NCBI RefSeq assembly: GCF_001425025.1
Contig: NZ_LMDE01000014.1
Location: forward strand, 164,697-228,696
Reading direction: 5' to 3'
DNA: 64,000 bases
Origin: Nocardioides sp. Root122
GTDB taxonomy: Bacteria; Actinomycetota; Actinomycetes; Propionibacteriales; Nocardioidaceae
The notes under the pieces are model-generated. The model worked only from the letters and a program-made list of their open reading frames with translations. It made no database searches and was not told where the DNA came from. This document shows, piece after piece, positions 26,016-34,664 of the stretch. Both the position numbers and the translations under genes were made by a program. Each line of letters begins with the position of its first letter. Positions within the stretch are counted from its first letter, which is position 1.

Positions 26016-26657
26016 ATGCGCCTGCACGTGGTGAACCACCCCCTCGTCTCCCACAAGCTCACCGTCCTCCGGGACGAGGACACCGACTCGCCGACCTTCC
26101 GTCGCCTGACCGACGAGCTGGTCACCCTGCTGGCCTACGAGGCGACCCGCGAGGTGCGCGTCGACCCCAAGCCGATCACCACCCCCGTCGGGCCCACCAC
26201 GGGTGTCTACCTCGCCCAGCCCAAGCCGATGGTGGTGCCGATCCTCCGCGCCGGCCTCGGCATGCTGGACGGGATGATGCGGCTGCTGCCGACCGCGGAG
26301 GTCGGCTTCCTCGGCATGGTGCGCAACGAGGAGACCCTCGAGGCGTCGACGTACGCCGAGCGGCTCCCCGAGGACCTGTCCGGGCGCCAGTGCTACGTCC
26401 TCGACCCGATGCTCGCGACGGGCGGCACCCTCGCGGCCGCCATCAAGTTCCTCACCGACCGCGGTGCCGACGACATCACCGCGATCTGCCTGCTGGCCGC
26501 CCCCGAGGGCGTCGCCAACCTGGAGAAGGGCCTCGCCGACCTCGACGTCCCGGTCACCGTGGTCACCGCTGCGCTCGACGAGAAGCTCAACGACAAGGGC
26601 TACATCGTCCCGGGCCTCGGCGACGCCGGCGACCGCCTCTACGGCGTCGCGCAGTAG
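26016..26657 (+). CDS. upp: Uracil phosphoribosyltransferase
   Basis: A 213-residue salvage enzyme making UMP from uracil and PRPP. The sequence starts MRLHVVNHPLVSHKLTVLRD, typical of Upp. The PRPP loop is VLDPMLATGGT (about 127-137), and the uracil-binding tail is GYIVPGLGDAGDRLYG. Length is normal. ATG 26016 has TAGGGT 7 nt upstream, so it is probably leaderless. A palindromic repeat starts 11 bp after its stop codon. Confidence 0.96.
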   Translation: MRLHVVNHPLVSHKLTVLRDEDTDSPTFRRLTDELVTLLAYEATREVRVDPKPITTPVGPTTGVYLAQPKPMVVPILRAGLGMLDGMMRLLPTAEVGFLGMVRNEETLEASTYAERLPEDLSGRQCYVLDPMLATGGTLAAAIKFLTDRGADDITAICLLAAPEGVANLEKGLADLDVPVTVVTAALDEKLNDKGYIVPGLGDAGDRLYGVAQ

Positions 26658-26668
26658 CCCCCGTCTCA

Positions 26669-26716
26669 GTCGAGTGCGCTCGCGGTAGCAGTCCCTGCAC
26701 AGCCGCGCACTCAACC
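26669..26716 (+). repeat. 48-bp palindromic element flanking the DUF559 gene, left copy
   Basis: It is built as GTCGAGTGCGCTCGCGGTAG, then 16 variable bases, then GCGCACTCAACC. The first and last parts pair (GAGTGCGC with GCGCACTC). The stop codon of the DUF559 gene lies in the right arm. The right-hand copy 27681-27728 is inverted and shares all 20 bases of the first block. Confidence 0.85.
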
Positions 26717-27622
26717 CACCGTGGGTACGCCGAGTGCGACGAGGTCCTGCATGACCTCCCACGGCTCGTGCCGGAGCTCCCAGGCGGAGCACTGCACCAC
26801 GACCCGCGTCGCCGTGGTCAGCTGACGGTTGCGTCGGCGGTCCGACGTCGACTGGGCAGGGTCGTCGTGCCAGCCGCCGTCGACCTCGAGCACCAGCGCG
26901 CGACCGTCTGGCAGGAGCCACTCGGCGTCGGTGTAGCGCCTGCGGCCGCGGTTGTCGGTCCGGGTCCGCTGTGACCGGGGCAGCTGGACGCCGTAGGTGC
27001 GGCAGGCCTTCCGCAGGTCGACCTCAGCCATCGAGTGCGCGCCCTGCGACACGTCCTCCAGCAGGGCCCGCAGGTCGCGCGACCGGCGCAGCGGTGCCAG
27101 CCGGTCGATCCACTCGACGAGCGCCTCGGCGGTCGTGAGGCGCTGCTGCACGGTGGCGGCGACCGCGCCCAGCGCCGTACGCAGGTGTGGCTCGTGAGCC
27201 GCGAACATCAGGACCGCAGGCTCGAGACGACACGCGGGCAGCTCGCCCGGACCCAGCAGGACCTTGTACGGGCGACGGGTACGGAAGAAGCGGTAGCCGG
27301 GCAACGGCTCGAAGCTCATCGGGTTGCTGACCAGGATCGTCACCTCGTCACGGCCCCATCGCGCGAGCCCGCGCACGGAAGCCGCGCTGAGCGCCCCGAC
27401 CATCGCGCTCGGGCCGCCGTGCAGGACACCCAGCCACAGGGCTTGATCGGTTGAGAGCGGTCCGGTGGTGGTGCTCACGACCTCGCCCGAGCGTACGGCC
27501 CAACGCCCCACCCGGACGTGGTTGCGGATCTCGCCGCGACCGACCCCGAGCTCACGCAGCTGTCGATGGCTGATCAGGCCTGACTGGGCGTCGGCGAGCT
27601 GCTCCCAGAGTCGGTCCCCCAT
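26711..27622 (-). CDS. HTH plus DUF559 (Vsr-fold nuclease-like) protein
   Basis: A 303-residue protein. Residues 1-60 form an AbiEi-type winged helix (GLISHRQLRELGVGRGEIRN). The middle part matches actinobacterial transcription-factor-like proteins. Residues 225-295 form the DUF559 domain related to very-short-patch-repair nucleases: DAEWLLPDG, VLEVDGGWH with E-x-D, and DRRRNRQL. Such proteins are frequent and multi-copy in actinobacteria, with unknown function. Here the gene is bracketed by two inverted copies of a 48-bp palindrome, so it may be part of a mobile or repeat-associated unit inserted between upp and the lut operon. Confidence 0.75.
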   Translation of the reverse strand: MGDRLWEQLADAQSGLISHRQLRELGVGRGEIRNHVRVGRWAVRSGEVVSTTTGPLSTDQALWLGVLHGGPSAMVGALSAASVRGLARWGRDEVTILVSNPMSFEPLPGYRFFRTRRPYKVLLGPGELPACRLEPAVLMFAAHEPHLRTALGAVAATVQQRLTTAEALVEWIDRLAPLRRSRDLRALLEDVSQGAHSMAEVDLRKACRTYGVQLPRSQRTRTDNRGRRRYTDAEWLLPDGRALVLEVDGGWHDDPAQSTSDRRRNRQLTTATRVVVQCSAWELRHEPWEVMQDLVALGVPTVG

Positions 27623-27680
27623 CGGGGCAGTCTGTGGGCCGCGTGGCCCTCTACGCGCGGCTCATCCACAGGCACCCGCA

Positions 27681-27728
27681 GGTCGAGTGCGCAGCCCCGC
27701 GGCGACGACTACCGCGAGCGCACTCGAC
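27681..27728 (-). repeat. 48-bp palindromic element flanking the DUF559 gene, right copy
   Basis: Read on the minus strand, it is GTCGAGTGCGCTCGCGGTAG, 16 variable bases, then GCGCACTCGACC: the same 20+16+12 layout as 26669-26716. Its 11-bp arms pair perfectly. It ends 13 bp from the lutC stop. Confidence 0.85.
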
Positions 27729-27741
27729 CGGGACTGGAGGA

Positions 27742-28347
27742 TCAGTCGGCGACCAGCACCACGTGGAGGGTGCGCGGCCCGTGCACGCCCTCGACCCGGT
27801 CGAGCTCGATGTCGCTCGTGGCCGAGGGGCCGCTGACCCACGTCAGGGGGCGGGCGGGGTCGAGCAGCTCGATCGCGTCCGGTACGTCGGCCACGACCTG
27901 TGCCGCGTCGACGATGCAGACGTGCCGGTCGGGCACGAGCGTGATGATCCGGCGGCCCTGGCCGGGGCCGTGGTCGAGCACGATCGTCCCGGTCTCCGCG
28001 ATGCCGACGGCGGCCCGGGTCACCACGCAGTCGATCGCGTCGAGCTCGGCCGCGGTCAGGCCGTCGTCGACCACCGCACCGGGGATGTCGAGGTCGAGGC
28101 CTGCGGGCACCACGACCGTCGCGGCGCCGACGGCGCGGGCCACGACGTCGGCGAGGTCCGCGCGCGTGGTGGCGGTGACGACGGCGCGGTAGTCCTCGAC
28201 CCTCTCGGTGAAGAGGTCGACCAGGTCGTCGCGGGCGGCGGCGCGCGGGGCCGGCGGGACCTCCACCGCGGGGGAGACGCCGGACAGGGCCGAGCGGACC
28301 CGCCCGAGGACCTCGTCGCGGGCGCCGCCACCGGGTGTGGACGTCAC
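27742..28347 (-). CDS. lutC: Lactate utilisation protein C
   Basis: A 201-residue protein of the LutC/YkgG family, a subunit of the LutABC L-lactate oxidising complex. The segments AAVGIAETGTIVLDHGPGQGRRIITLVPDRHVCIV and TWVSGPSATSDIELDRVEGVHGPR are the family core. GTG 28347 overlaps the lutB stop by 4 bp (GTGA). The N-terminal 45 residues are variable. It closes the lutABC operon on the minus strand. Confidence 0.93.
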   Translation of the reverse strand: MTSTPGGGARDEVLGRVRSALSGVSPAVEVPPAPRAAARDDLVDLFTERVEDYRAVVTATTRADLADVVARAVGAATVVVPAGLDLDIPGAVVDDGLTAAELDAIDCVVTRAAVGIAETGTIVLDHGPGQGRRIITLVPDRHVCIVDAAQVVADVPDAIELLDPARPLTWVSGPSATSDIELDRVEGVHGPRTLHVVLVAD

Positions 28348-29837
28348 GACCGGCCTCCGTCCGTGCGGTCCCACCACTCGCGGAAGGACTCCGGCGGCGG
28401 GGCCGGCAGGTCGCGCGCGCCGGTCCAGGCGGCGCCCGGCCCGGGCAGGCGGCCGGCGGCGGCACGGCCCCCGGGCAGCGTCGTACGGGAGAACCGGCCC
28501 AGCACGCGCCCCGCGAGGCCGGACGCGCGCTCGGCCCAGCCGAGCCGGCGGGCGTCGGAGAAGGTCCAGGCCGCGGCGCGCATCGCCACCGCCTCCTGCC
28601 AATGAGATCCACGCCGGGGGATCCGGTCGCCGCGGTGCGCGTCGACGACGGCGGCCCGCTGGTCGACCAGCACGGACGGGATGTCGATCCGCACCGGGCA
28701 GACCTCGAAGCAGGCACCGCACAGCGAGGAGGCGTAGGGGAGGGAGGCGGTCTGCTCGTCGGAGACGCCGCGCAGCAGCGGGTTGAGGATGGCGCCGATC
28801 GGGCCGGGGTAGACCGAGCCGTAGGCGTGCCCGCCGACGCGCTCGTAGACCGGACAGACGTTGAGGCACGCCGAGCAACGGATGCAGCGCAGCGCCTGGC
28901 GGCCGACGTCGTCGGCGAGGGCACGGGTGCGGCCGTTGTCGAGCAGCACCACGTGGACCTCCTGCGGCCCGTCGCCGGGCGTGACGCCGGACCAGGTGGA
29001 GGTGTAGGGGTTCATCCGCTCGCCGGTCGAGGAACGCGGCAGCAGCCGCAGCATCGGGTCGAGGTCGGACCAGGTCGCGACGACCTTCTCGATGCCGACC
29101 ACGCTGACGAGCACCTCGGGCAGGGTCAGGCACATGCGTCCGTTGCCCTCGGACTCGACGACGACCAGGGTCCCGGTGTCGGCGACGGCGAAGTTGGCGC
29201 CGCTGACCCCGACCTTCGCGCGCAGGAACTTCTCGCGCAGGTGCTCGCGTGCGGCACCCGCGAGGACGGCCGGCTCGTCGGTCAGGTCGTCGGGGGCGGG
29301 TCGGCCCACCGCGCCCATCCGACGTCGGAAGATCTCGCGCACCTCGGCCCGGTTGCGGTGGATCGCCGGGACGAGGATGTGGGACGGCAGGTCCTCGCCG
29401 AGCTGGACGATGAGCTCGGCCAGGTCGGTCTCCCAGGCGGCGATGCCCACGGCCTCGAGCGCCTCGTTGAGGCCGATCTCCTGGGTGGCCATCGACTTGA
29501 CCTTGACCACCTCGTCGGCGCCGTGCCGCTTCGCGATCGCGGCGACGATCGCGCACGCCTCCTCGGCGTCGCGGGCCCAGTGCACCGTGGCGCCGGCCCG
29601 GGTGAGCGCGGCCTCCAGGGTCTCGAGGTGCGTGGCCAGGTCGCGCAGCGCCGCCTCCTTGACCCCGGCGCCGGCCAGTCGCAGCTCCTCCCAGTCCTCG
29701 ACCTCGGCGACGACGCGGGCGCGCTTGTCGCGGATCGTGTGGGTGGCGTGGGCGAGGTTGCGGCGCAGCTGCGTGTCCCCGAGCGCCGCGCGGGCAGCGG
29801 TCGGGAAGGCGGGCATCCCCACGAAGGTGCCGCTCAT
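28344..29837 (-). CDS. lutB: Lactate utilisation iron-sulfur protein B
   Basis: A 497-residue LutB/YkgF protein. It carries two 4Fe-4S ferredoxin-like clusters (CIRCSACLNVCPVY and CGACFEVCPV) after a large N-terminal LUD domain (VKSMATQEIGLNEALEAVG, then SGANFAVADTGTLVVVESEGN). With LutA and LutC it oxidises L-lactate to pyruvate in the cytoplasm and passes the electrons on. ATG 29837 overlaps the lutA stop by 4 bp. The C-terminal extension after the second cluster is normal for the family. Confidence 0.94.
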   Translation of the reverse strand: MSGTFVGMPAFPTAARAALGDTQLRRNLAHATHTIRDKRARVVAEVEDWEELRLAGAGVKEAALRDLATHLETLEAALTRAGATVHWARDAEEACAIVAAIAKRHGADEVVKVKSMATQEIGLNEALEAVGIAAWETDLAELIVQLGEDLPSHILVPAIHRNRAEVREIFRRRMGAVGRPAPDDLTDEPAVLAGAAREHLREKFLRAKVGVSGANFAVADTGTLVVVESEGNGRMCLTLPEVLVSVVGIEKVVATWSDLDPMLRLLPRSSTGERMNPYTSTWSGVTPGDGPQEVHVVLLDNGRTRALADDVGRQALRCIRCSACLNVCPVYERVGGHAYGSVYPGPIGAILNPLLRGVSDEQTASLPYASSLCGACFEVCPVRIDIPSVLVDQRAAVVDAHRGDRIPRRGSHWQEAVAMRAAAWTFSDARRLGWAERASGLAGRVLGRFSRTTLPGGRAAAGRLPGPGAAWTGARDLPAPPPESFREWWDRTDGGRS

Positions 29838-30616
29838 GCGCCGGCCTTGCGGGCACCGACGGCGGGTCCGCTGGAGTCGCCTTCCGAGTCCTCGGTGGCG
29901 ACGAGGACCTCGGCCAGGTGCATGACGCGTACGCCGGCCCGCTGGCGCGAGAGGACGCCGCCGATGTGCATCAGGCACGAGTTGTCGCCGGCGACGAGGA
30001 CCTCCGCGCCGGTGTCGCGCACGTGCCGGGCCTTGTCGGCGCCCATCGCGATCGACGTGTCGGCGTTCTTCACTGCGAAGGTGCCGCCGAAGCCGCAGCA
30101 CTCGGTGTCGTGCGGCAGGTCGACGAGCTCGATGCCGCGCACCTGCTCCAGCAGCCGCAGCGGCCGGTCGCCGACGCCGAGCATCCGCAGGCTGTGGCAG
30201 GTCGGGTGGTAGGTCACCCGGTGCGGGAAGTAGGCGCCGACGTCGGTCACGCCGAGCACGTCGACGAGGAACTCGCTGAGCTCGTAGGTGCGCGGGGCGA
30301 TCTGGGCGACGGCGGCCACGAGGGCCGGGTCGCCGGACCGCTCCGCCACGATCGAGTGCTGGTGCCGGGCCGAGCCGGCGCACGACCCCGACGGCGTGAC
30401 GATGGCGTCGTAGCCGGCGAAGGCGTCGACGAAGGTCCGCACGACGGGCACGGCCTCGTCGAGGTAGCCGGTGTTGACCATCGGCTGGCCGCAGCACGTC
30501 TGGGCCCGCGGGAACTCCACGTCGACGCCGAGCCGCCTCAGCAGCCGGACGACCGCCTTCCCCGTGTCGGGGAACATGGCGTCGTTGACGCAGGTGATCT
30601 GGAGGGCGACTTTCAT
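29834..30616 (-). CDS. lutA: Lactate utilisation protein A (CCG-domain)
   Basis: A 260-residue LutA/YkgE protein. The two cysteine-rich CCG domains are visible (FPRAQTCCGQPMVN and DLPHDTECCGFGGTF), which bind iron-sulfur clusters. It starts MKVALQITCVNDAMFP, matching the family start, so ATG 30616 is preferred to the codon six residues upstream. It is the first gene of lutABC. A CRP-type palindrome lies 36 bp upstream (30652-30665) in the divergent space shared with pntA. Confidence 0.94.
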   Translation of the reverse strand: MKVALQITCVNDAMFPDTGKAVVRLLRRLGVDVEFPRAQTCCGQPMVNTGYLDEAVPVVRTFVDAFAGYDAIVTPSGSCAGSARHQHSIVAERSGDPALVAAVAQIAPRTYELSEFLVDVLGVTDVGAYFPHRVTYHPTCHSLRMLGVGDRPLRLLEQVRGIELVDLPHDTECCGFGGTFAVKNADTSIAMGADKARHVRDTGAEVLVAGDNSCLMHIGGVLSRQRAGVRVMHLAEVLVATEDSEGDSSGPAVGARKAGA

Positions 30617-30651
30617 CGCTTCGCATCCTGCCACGCGCTGGTGCGCGCACC

Positions 30652-30665
30652 GTGACGCGCGTCAC
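30652..30665. promoter_or_regulatory. CRP-type palindrome between lutA and pntA
   Basis: GTGACGCGCGTCAC is a perfect palindrome with the GTGA-N6-TCAC form of cAMP-receptor-protein sites. It lies 36 bp before the lutA start codon. A second site of the same form is at 37144-37157. Control of lactate use by a CRP-like protein is inferred. Confidence 0.5.
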
Positions 30666-30766
30666 CTGAGACACGGGCGCCCGGGGGGCGGCGTTCGGTA
30701 CGTTGTGCGCGGCCCGCACGCCGTCGGAGGTCTGTCCACAACACCCGGCCCACCCAGGAGGCACCA

Positions 30767-32302
30767 GTGCGCATCGGCATCCCGCGCGAGTCCCGACCCG
30801 GCGAGACGCTCGTCGCCGCCACGGCGAAGACCGCGACCCAGCTCGCCGCCCTCGGGTACGACGTCGTGGTCGAGGCGGGTGCCGGCGTCGCGGCCGACCA
30901 GCCCGACACCGCCTTCGCGGAGGCCGGCGTCCAGGTCGGCTCCGCCGAGGACGTGTGGGGCAGCGACGTGGTGGTGAAGGTCAACGCGCCCACCGACGAC
31001 GAGGTCGCCCGGCTGCGGCGTGGCGCCACGGTCATCAGCCTGATGGCACCGGCCCGCAGCCCGGAGCTCGTCGAGCGGCTCAGCGCCGCGGGTGTCACCG
31101 CGCTCGCCATGGACGCGGTGCCGCGCATCTCCCGCGCCCAGTCGATGGACGTGCTCTCCTCGATGGCCAACGTGGCCGGCTACCGCGCCGTCATCGAGGC
31201 CGCCCACGAGTTCGGGCGGCTCTTCACCGGCCAGGTCACCGCCGCGGGCAAGGTGCCGCCGGCGCGGGTCTTCGTGGTCGGTGCGGGAGTCGCCGGGCTC
31301 GCCGCCATCGGCGCCGCGGGGTCGCTTGGCGCGGTCGTCCGCGCGTTCGACGTACGCCCCGAGGTGGCCGAGCAGGTCGAGTCGATGGGTGCGGAGTTCG
31401 TCACGGTCGACATGGAGCAGGAGGTCTCCTCCGACGGCTACGCCAAGGAGATGACCGCCGAGCAGGAGGCCGCCACCGCCGCGATGTACGACGAGGAGGC
31501 GCGCGCCGCCGACATCGTCATCACCACGGCGCTGATCCCCGGCCGCCCCGCCCCGCTGCTGGTGACCGCCGAGACCGTCGCCGCCATGCGACCCGGCTCG
31601 GTGGTCGTCGACATGGCCGCGGCCAACGGCGGCAACGTCGCCGCCACGGTCACCGACCAGCGCGTGGTCACCGACAACGGGGTCACCGTCCTCGGCTACA
31701 CCGACCTCGCCGGCCGGCTGGCCGCGCAGACGAGCCAGCTCTACGGCACCAACGTCGTCAACCTGCTCAAGCTGCTCACCCCGGAGAAGGACGGCCGGCT
31801 GACGCTCGACCTGGACGACGTGGTCCAGCGCGGCATCACCGTCACCCGTGACGGGGAGACGCTCTGGCCGCCGCCACCCGTGCAGGTCTCGGCGGCACCG
31901 AAGGCCGAGGTTGCCGTGACGGCCGAGCAGGAGAAGCCGAAGGTCGAGCTCACCGCCCGGGCGAAGACCTTCCTGGTGCTCGGCGCCATCGCCGTCTTCG
32001 GCCTCGTCAACGCGCTCGCCCCGACCGAGGACCTGCGCCGGCACTTCACCGTGCTGATGCTGTCGATCGTCATCGGCTACTACGTCATCGGCAAGGTCGC
32101 CCACGCGCTGCACACGCCGCTGATGTCGGTCACCAACGCCATCTCGGGCGTGGTGGTCGTGGGTGCGCTGCTGCAGATCAACAGCGAGGACGACACCGTG
32201 CTGGTGCTGTCGACGATCGCGGTCCTGCTGGCGTCCATCAACATCTTCGGCGGCTTCGCGGTCACCCGTCGGATGCTCGGCATGTTCAGCAAGGGAGCCT
32301 GA
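30767..32302 (+). CDS. pntA: Proton-translocating NAD(P) transhydrogenase, alpha subunit
   Basis: A 511-residue subunit. Residues 1-370 form the NAD(H)-binding domain I (starts MRIGIPRESRPGETLVAAT; Rossmann VVGAGVAGLAAIGAAGSLGA near 170). Residues about 400-511 hold four membrane helices of domain II. In many actinobacteria this subunit is split in two; here it is fused, like the E. coli form. GTG 30767 has AGGAGG 6 nt upstream. pntB begins 1 bp after its stop. The enzyme uses the proton gradient to make NADPH. Confidence 0.95.
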   Translation: MRIGIPRESRPGETLVAATAKTATQLAALGYDVVVEAGAGVAADQPDTAFAEAGVQVGSAEDVWGSDVVVKVNAPTDDEVARLRRGATVISLMAPARSPELVERLSAAGVTALAMDAVPRISRAQSMDVLSSMANVAGYRAVIEAAHEFGRLFTGQVTAAGKVPPARVFVVGAGVAGLAAIGAAGSLGAVVRAFDVRPEVAEQVESMGAEFVTVDMEQEVSSDGYAKEMTAEQEAATAAMYDEEARAADIVITTALIPGRPAPLLVTAETVAAMRPGSVVVDMAAANGGNVAATVTDQRVVTDNGVTVLGYTDLAGRLAAQTSQLYGTNVVNLLKLLTPEKDGRLTLDLDDVVQRGITVTRDGETLWPPPPVQVSAAPKAEVAVTAEQEKPKVELTARAKTFLVLGAIAVFGLVNALAPTEDLRRHFTVLMLSIVIGYYVIGKVAHALHTPLMSVTNAISGVVVVGALLQINSEDDTVLVLSTIAVLLASINIFGGFAVTRRMLGMFSKGA

Positions 32303-32303
32303 C

Positions 32304-33728
32304 GTGGACATCGTCTCCGCAACGAGCGCGACCTACATCGCCGCCTCCTTGCTCTTCGTCCTGTCCCTGGCCGGGCTGTCCAAGCACGAGTCGGCCAAGA
32401 ACGGCCTGACCTACGGCATCGTCGGCATGGCAGTGGCGCTCCTGTTCACCGTCATCGCCGTCATCGACGCCAACCGTGACTCCACCGCAGGCACCGGCAG
32501 CAACCTCGCGGTCCCGCTCATGCTGGTCGCGATCGCGGGAGGTGCGGCGATCGGCCTGTGGCGCGCCCGCATCGTCGAGATGACCGGCATGCCCGAGCTG
32601 ATCGCGGCGCTGCACTCCTTCGTGGGTCTGGCCGCGGTGCTCATCGGCATCAACGGCCACATCGAGGGCTCCCACTACCCGCTCGCCAGCCTGAACGACA
32701 TCCACGAGGCCGAGGTCGCGATCGGCATCTTCGTCGGCGCGGTGACGTTCACCGGCTCGATCGTGGCGAACCTCAAGCTCTCGGGCCGGATGAAGTCCGA
32801 CCCGCTGATGCTGCCGGGCAAGAACCTGATCAACCTCGGCTCGCTCGCGCTGTTCGCGGTGCTCACCGTCGTCTACGTCTCCGGCGACGGTGGTCGTGGC
32901 CACGACGTCGTCCTGGGTGCGCTCACCGTCCTCGCGCTCGCCCTCGGCTGGCACCTGGTCGCCTCCATCGGCGGCGGCGACATGCCGGTCGTGGTCTCGA
33001 TGCTCAACAGCTACTCGGGCTGGGCCGCGGCCGCGTCGGGCTTCCTGCTCGGCAACGACCTGCTGATCGTGACCGGTGCGCTGGTGGGCTCCTCGGGTGC
33101 CTACCTGTCCTACATCATGTGCAAGGCGATGAACCGGTCGTTCATCTCCGTGATCGCCGGCGGGTTCGGGATCGCCGCCCCGGCCGAGGACCGCGACTAC
33201 GGCGAGCACCGCGAGATCCAGGCCGACGAGGTTGCCGACCTCCTCGCGCACGCCTCGTCCGTGGTCATCACCCCCGGCTACGGCATGGCCGTCGCGCAGG
33301 CCCAGTACCCGGTCGCGGAGATGACCAAGAAGCTGCGCGAGAAGGGCGTCGAGGTCCGCTTCGGCATCCACCCGGTCGCCGGCCGGCTGCCCGGGCACAT
33401 GAACGTGCTGCTGGCCGAGGCCAAGGTGCCGTACGACATCGTGCTCGAGATGGACGAGATCAACGACGACTTCCCCGACACCGACGTCGTGCTCGTGATC
33501 GGCGCCAACGACACGGTCAACCCTGCTGCCCTGGAGGAGCCCGGCTCCCCGATCGCCGGCATGCCGGTGCTGGAGGTCTGGAGGGCCAAGGAGGTCATCG
33601 TCTTCAAGCGCTCGATGGCGACCGGCTATGCCGGCGTGCAGAACCCGCTGTTCTTCAAGGAGAACACGCAGATGCTCTTCGGTGACGCGAAGGACAAGGT
33701 CAACGAGATCGTCGCCGCCCTGGGCTGA
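32304..33728 (+). CDS. pntB: Proton-translocating NAD(P) transhydrogenase, beta subunit
   Basis: A 474-residue subunit with about nine membrane helices in residues 1-270, followed by the NADP(H)-binding domain III (VVITPGYGMAVAQAQYPV, RFGIHPVAGRLPGHMNVLLAEA, GANDTVNPAA, FKRSMATGYAGVQNPLF). All family blocks are present and the length is normal. GTG 32304 directly follows the pntA stop. Its own stop codon lies in the left arm of a hairpin shared with the convergent ABC gene. Confidence 0.96.
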   Translation: MDIVSATSATYIAASLLFVLSLAGLSKHESAKNGLTYGIVGMAVALLFTVIAVIDANRDSTAGTGSNLAVPLMLVAIAGGAAIGLWRARIVEMTGMPELIAALHSFVGLAAVLIGINGHIEGSHYPLASLNDIHEAEVAIGIFVGAVTFTGSIVANLKLSGRMKSDPLMLPGKNLINLGSLALFAVLTVVYVSGDGGRGHDVVLGALTVLALALGWHLVASIGGGDMPVVVSMLNSYSGWAAAASGFLLGNDLLIVTGALVGSSGAYLSYIMCKAMNRSFISVIAGGFGIAAPAEDRDYGEHREIQADEVADLLAHASSVVITPGYGMAVAQAQYPVAEMTKKLREKGVEVRFGIHPVAGRLPGHMNVLLAEAKVPYDIVLEMDEINDDFPDTDVVLVIGANDTVNPAALEEPGSPIAGMPVLEVWRAKEVIVFKRSMATGYAGVQNPLFFKENTQMLFGDAKDKVNEIVAALG

Positions 33729-33753
33729 GCGACAGGGGGCCGCCGCTCAGCCC
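33722..33753. terminator. Bidirectional hairpin overlapping both 3' ends
   Basis: GGGCTGAGCG (33722-33731) pairs perfectly with CGCTCAGCCC (33744-33753) around a 12-nt loop. The left arm contains the pntB stop and the right arm contains the stop of the sugar permease gene. Confidence 0.8.
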
Positions 33754-34664
33754 TTGGTGCCGCCGGCGGTCAGGCCTGCGACCAGGTGGCGCTGGGCGAA
33801 GAAGAACACGACGGCCGCGGGGATGAGGATCAAGATCGCGGCCGGGGTGAGCAGCTCCCACCGCTGGTTGAACTGCGGCACGAACTGCTGGAGGCCGGCA
33901 CCCAGCGTCAGCTTGCTGTCGGTCTGGATGAAGGCGATGGCATAGGCGACCTCGCCCCACGCGGTGAGGAAGGTGTAGAACGCGGTGACCGCGATGCCCG
34001 GCTTCGCCAGCGGCAGGATCACCCGGTAGAAGGTCGCGAACGGTCCGAGACCGTCGAGGGCCGCAGCCTCGTCCAGCTCCTTGGGGATCGTCTCGAAGTA
34101 GCCCTTCATCATCCAGGCGCAGAACGGCACCGCGGTCGAGCAGTAGGCGATGATCAGGCTCAGCTTGGTGTCGATCAGGCCCAGGTTGGCCATGATCGTG
34201 TAGATCGGCACGATCAGGATGGCCACCGGGAACATCTGCGTGATGAGGAAGACCCACATCAGGCCGCGCTTGCCGGCGAAGTTGAACCGCGCCAGGGCGT
34301 AGCCGGCGCTGGCCGACATCGAGATGCCGATGACCATCGTGAAGCCGGCCACGATCACCGAGTTGAGGAACCAGGTCGGGAAGTTCGTGTCGGTGATGAC
34401 GGCCCGGTAGTTGTCGAGGGTCGGGCTGTTGAAGAGCTCGATCTTGGAGCGGACGATCTCCGTGCGCGGCTTCAGCGAGCTCAGCAGCACCCACACGACG
34501 GGGAAGAGGGCGATGAAGACCGCCACGACCAGCGTGGCGTGCAGTCCGATGGAGGCGAGGACGCTGCGCTCGCGGCGCCGTCGTACGGTTCGGGGGCGCT
34601 GGTCGCGGGGGAGCGCCTCGTCGACGCGTGCCGTCTCGATGCCGGCGGGAACCATCTCGGTCAT
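33747..34664 (-). CDS. Sugar ABC transporter permease, MalG type
   Basis: A 305-residue inner-membrane permease with six helices. The EAA loop KELDEAAALDGLGPFATFYRVILPLAKPG is intact and would contact an ATPase. The C-terminus QRHLVAGLTAGGTKG is typical of CUT1 MalG-like subunits. The start overlaps the stop of the MalF-type gene (TGATG). No ATP-binding subunit is in the operon, so a shared MsiK-like ATPase elsewhere is probably used. Confidence 0.94.
   Translation of the reverse strand: MTEMVPAGIETARVDEALPRDQRPRTVRRRRERSVLASIGLHATLVVAVFIALFPVVWVLLSSLKPRTEIVRSKIELFNSPTLDNYRAVITDTNFPTWFLNSVIVAGFTMVIGISMSASAGYALARFNFAGKRGLMWVFLITQMFPVAILIVPIYTIMANLGLIDTKLSLIIAYCSTAVPFCAWMMKGYFETIPKELDEAAALDGLGPFATFYRVILPLAKPGIAVTAFYTFLTAWGEVAYAIAFIQTDSKLTLGAGLQQFVPQFNQRWELLTPAAILILIPAAVVFFFAQRHLVAGLTAGGTKG

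Noticed and set aside
30662..32311. 549-codon minus-strand frame over pntA
   Set aside because: Antisense shadow; pntA has full domain conservation.
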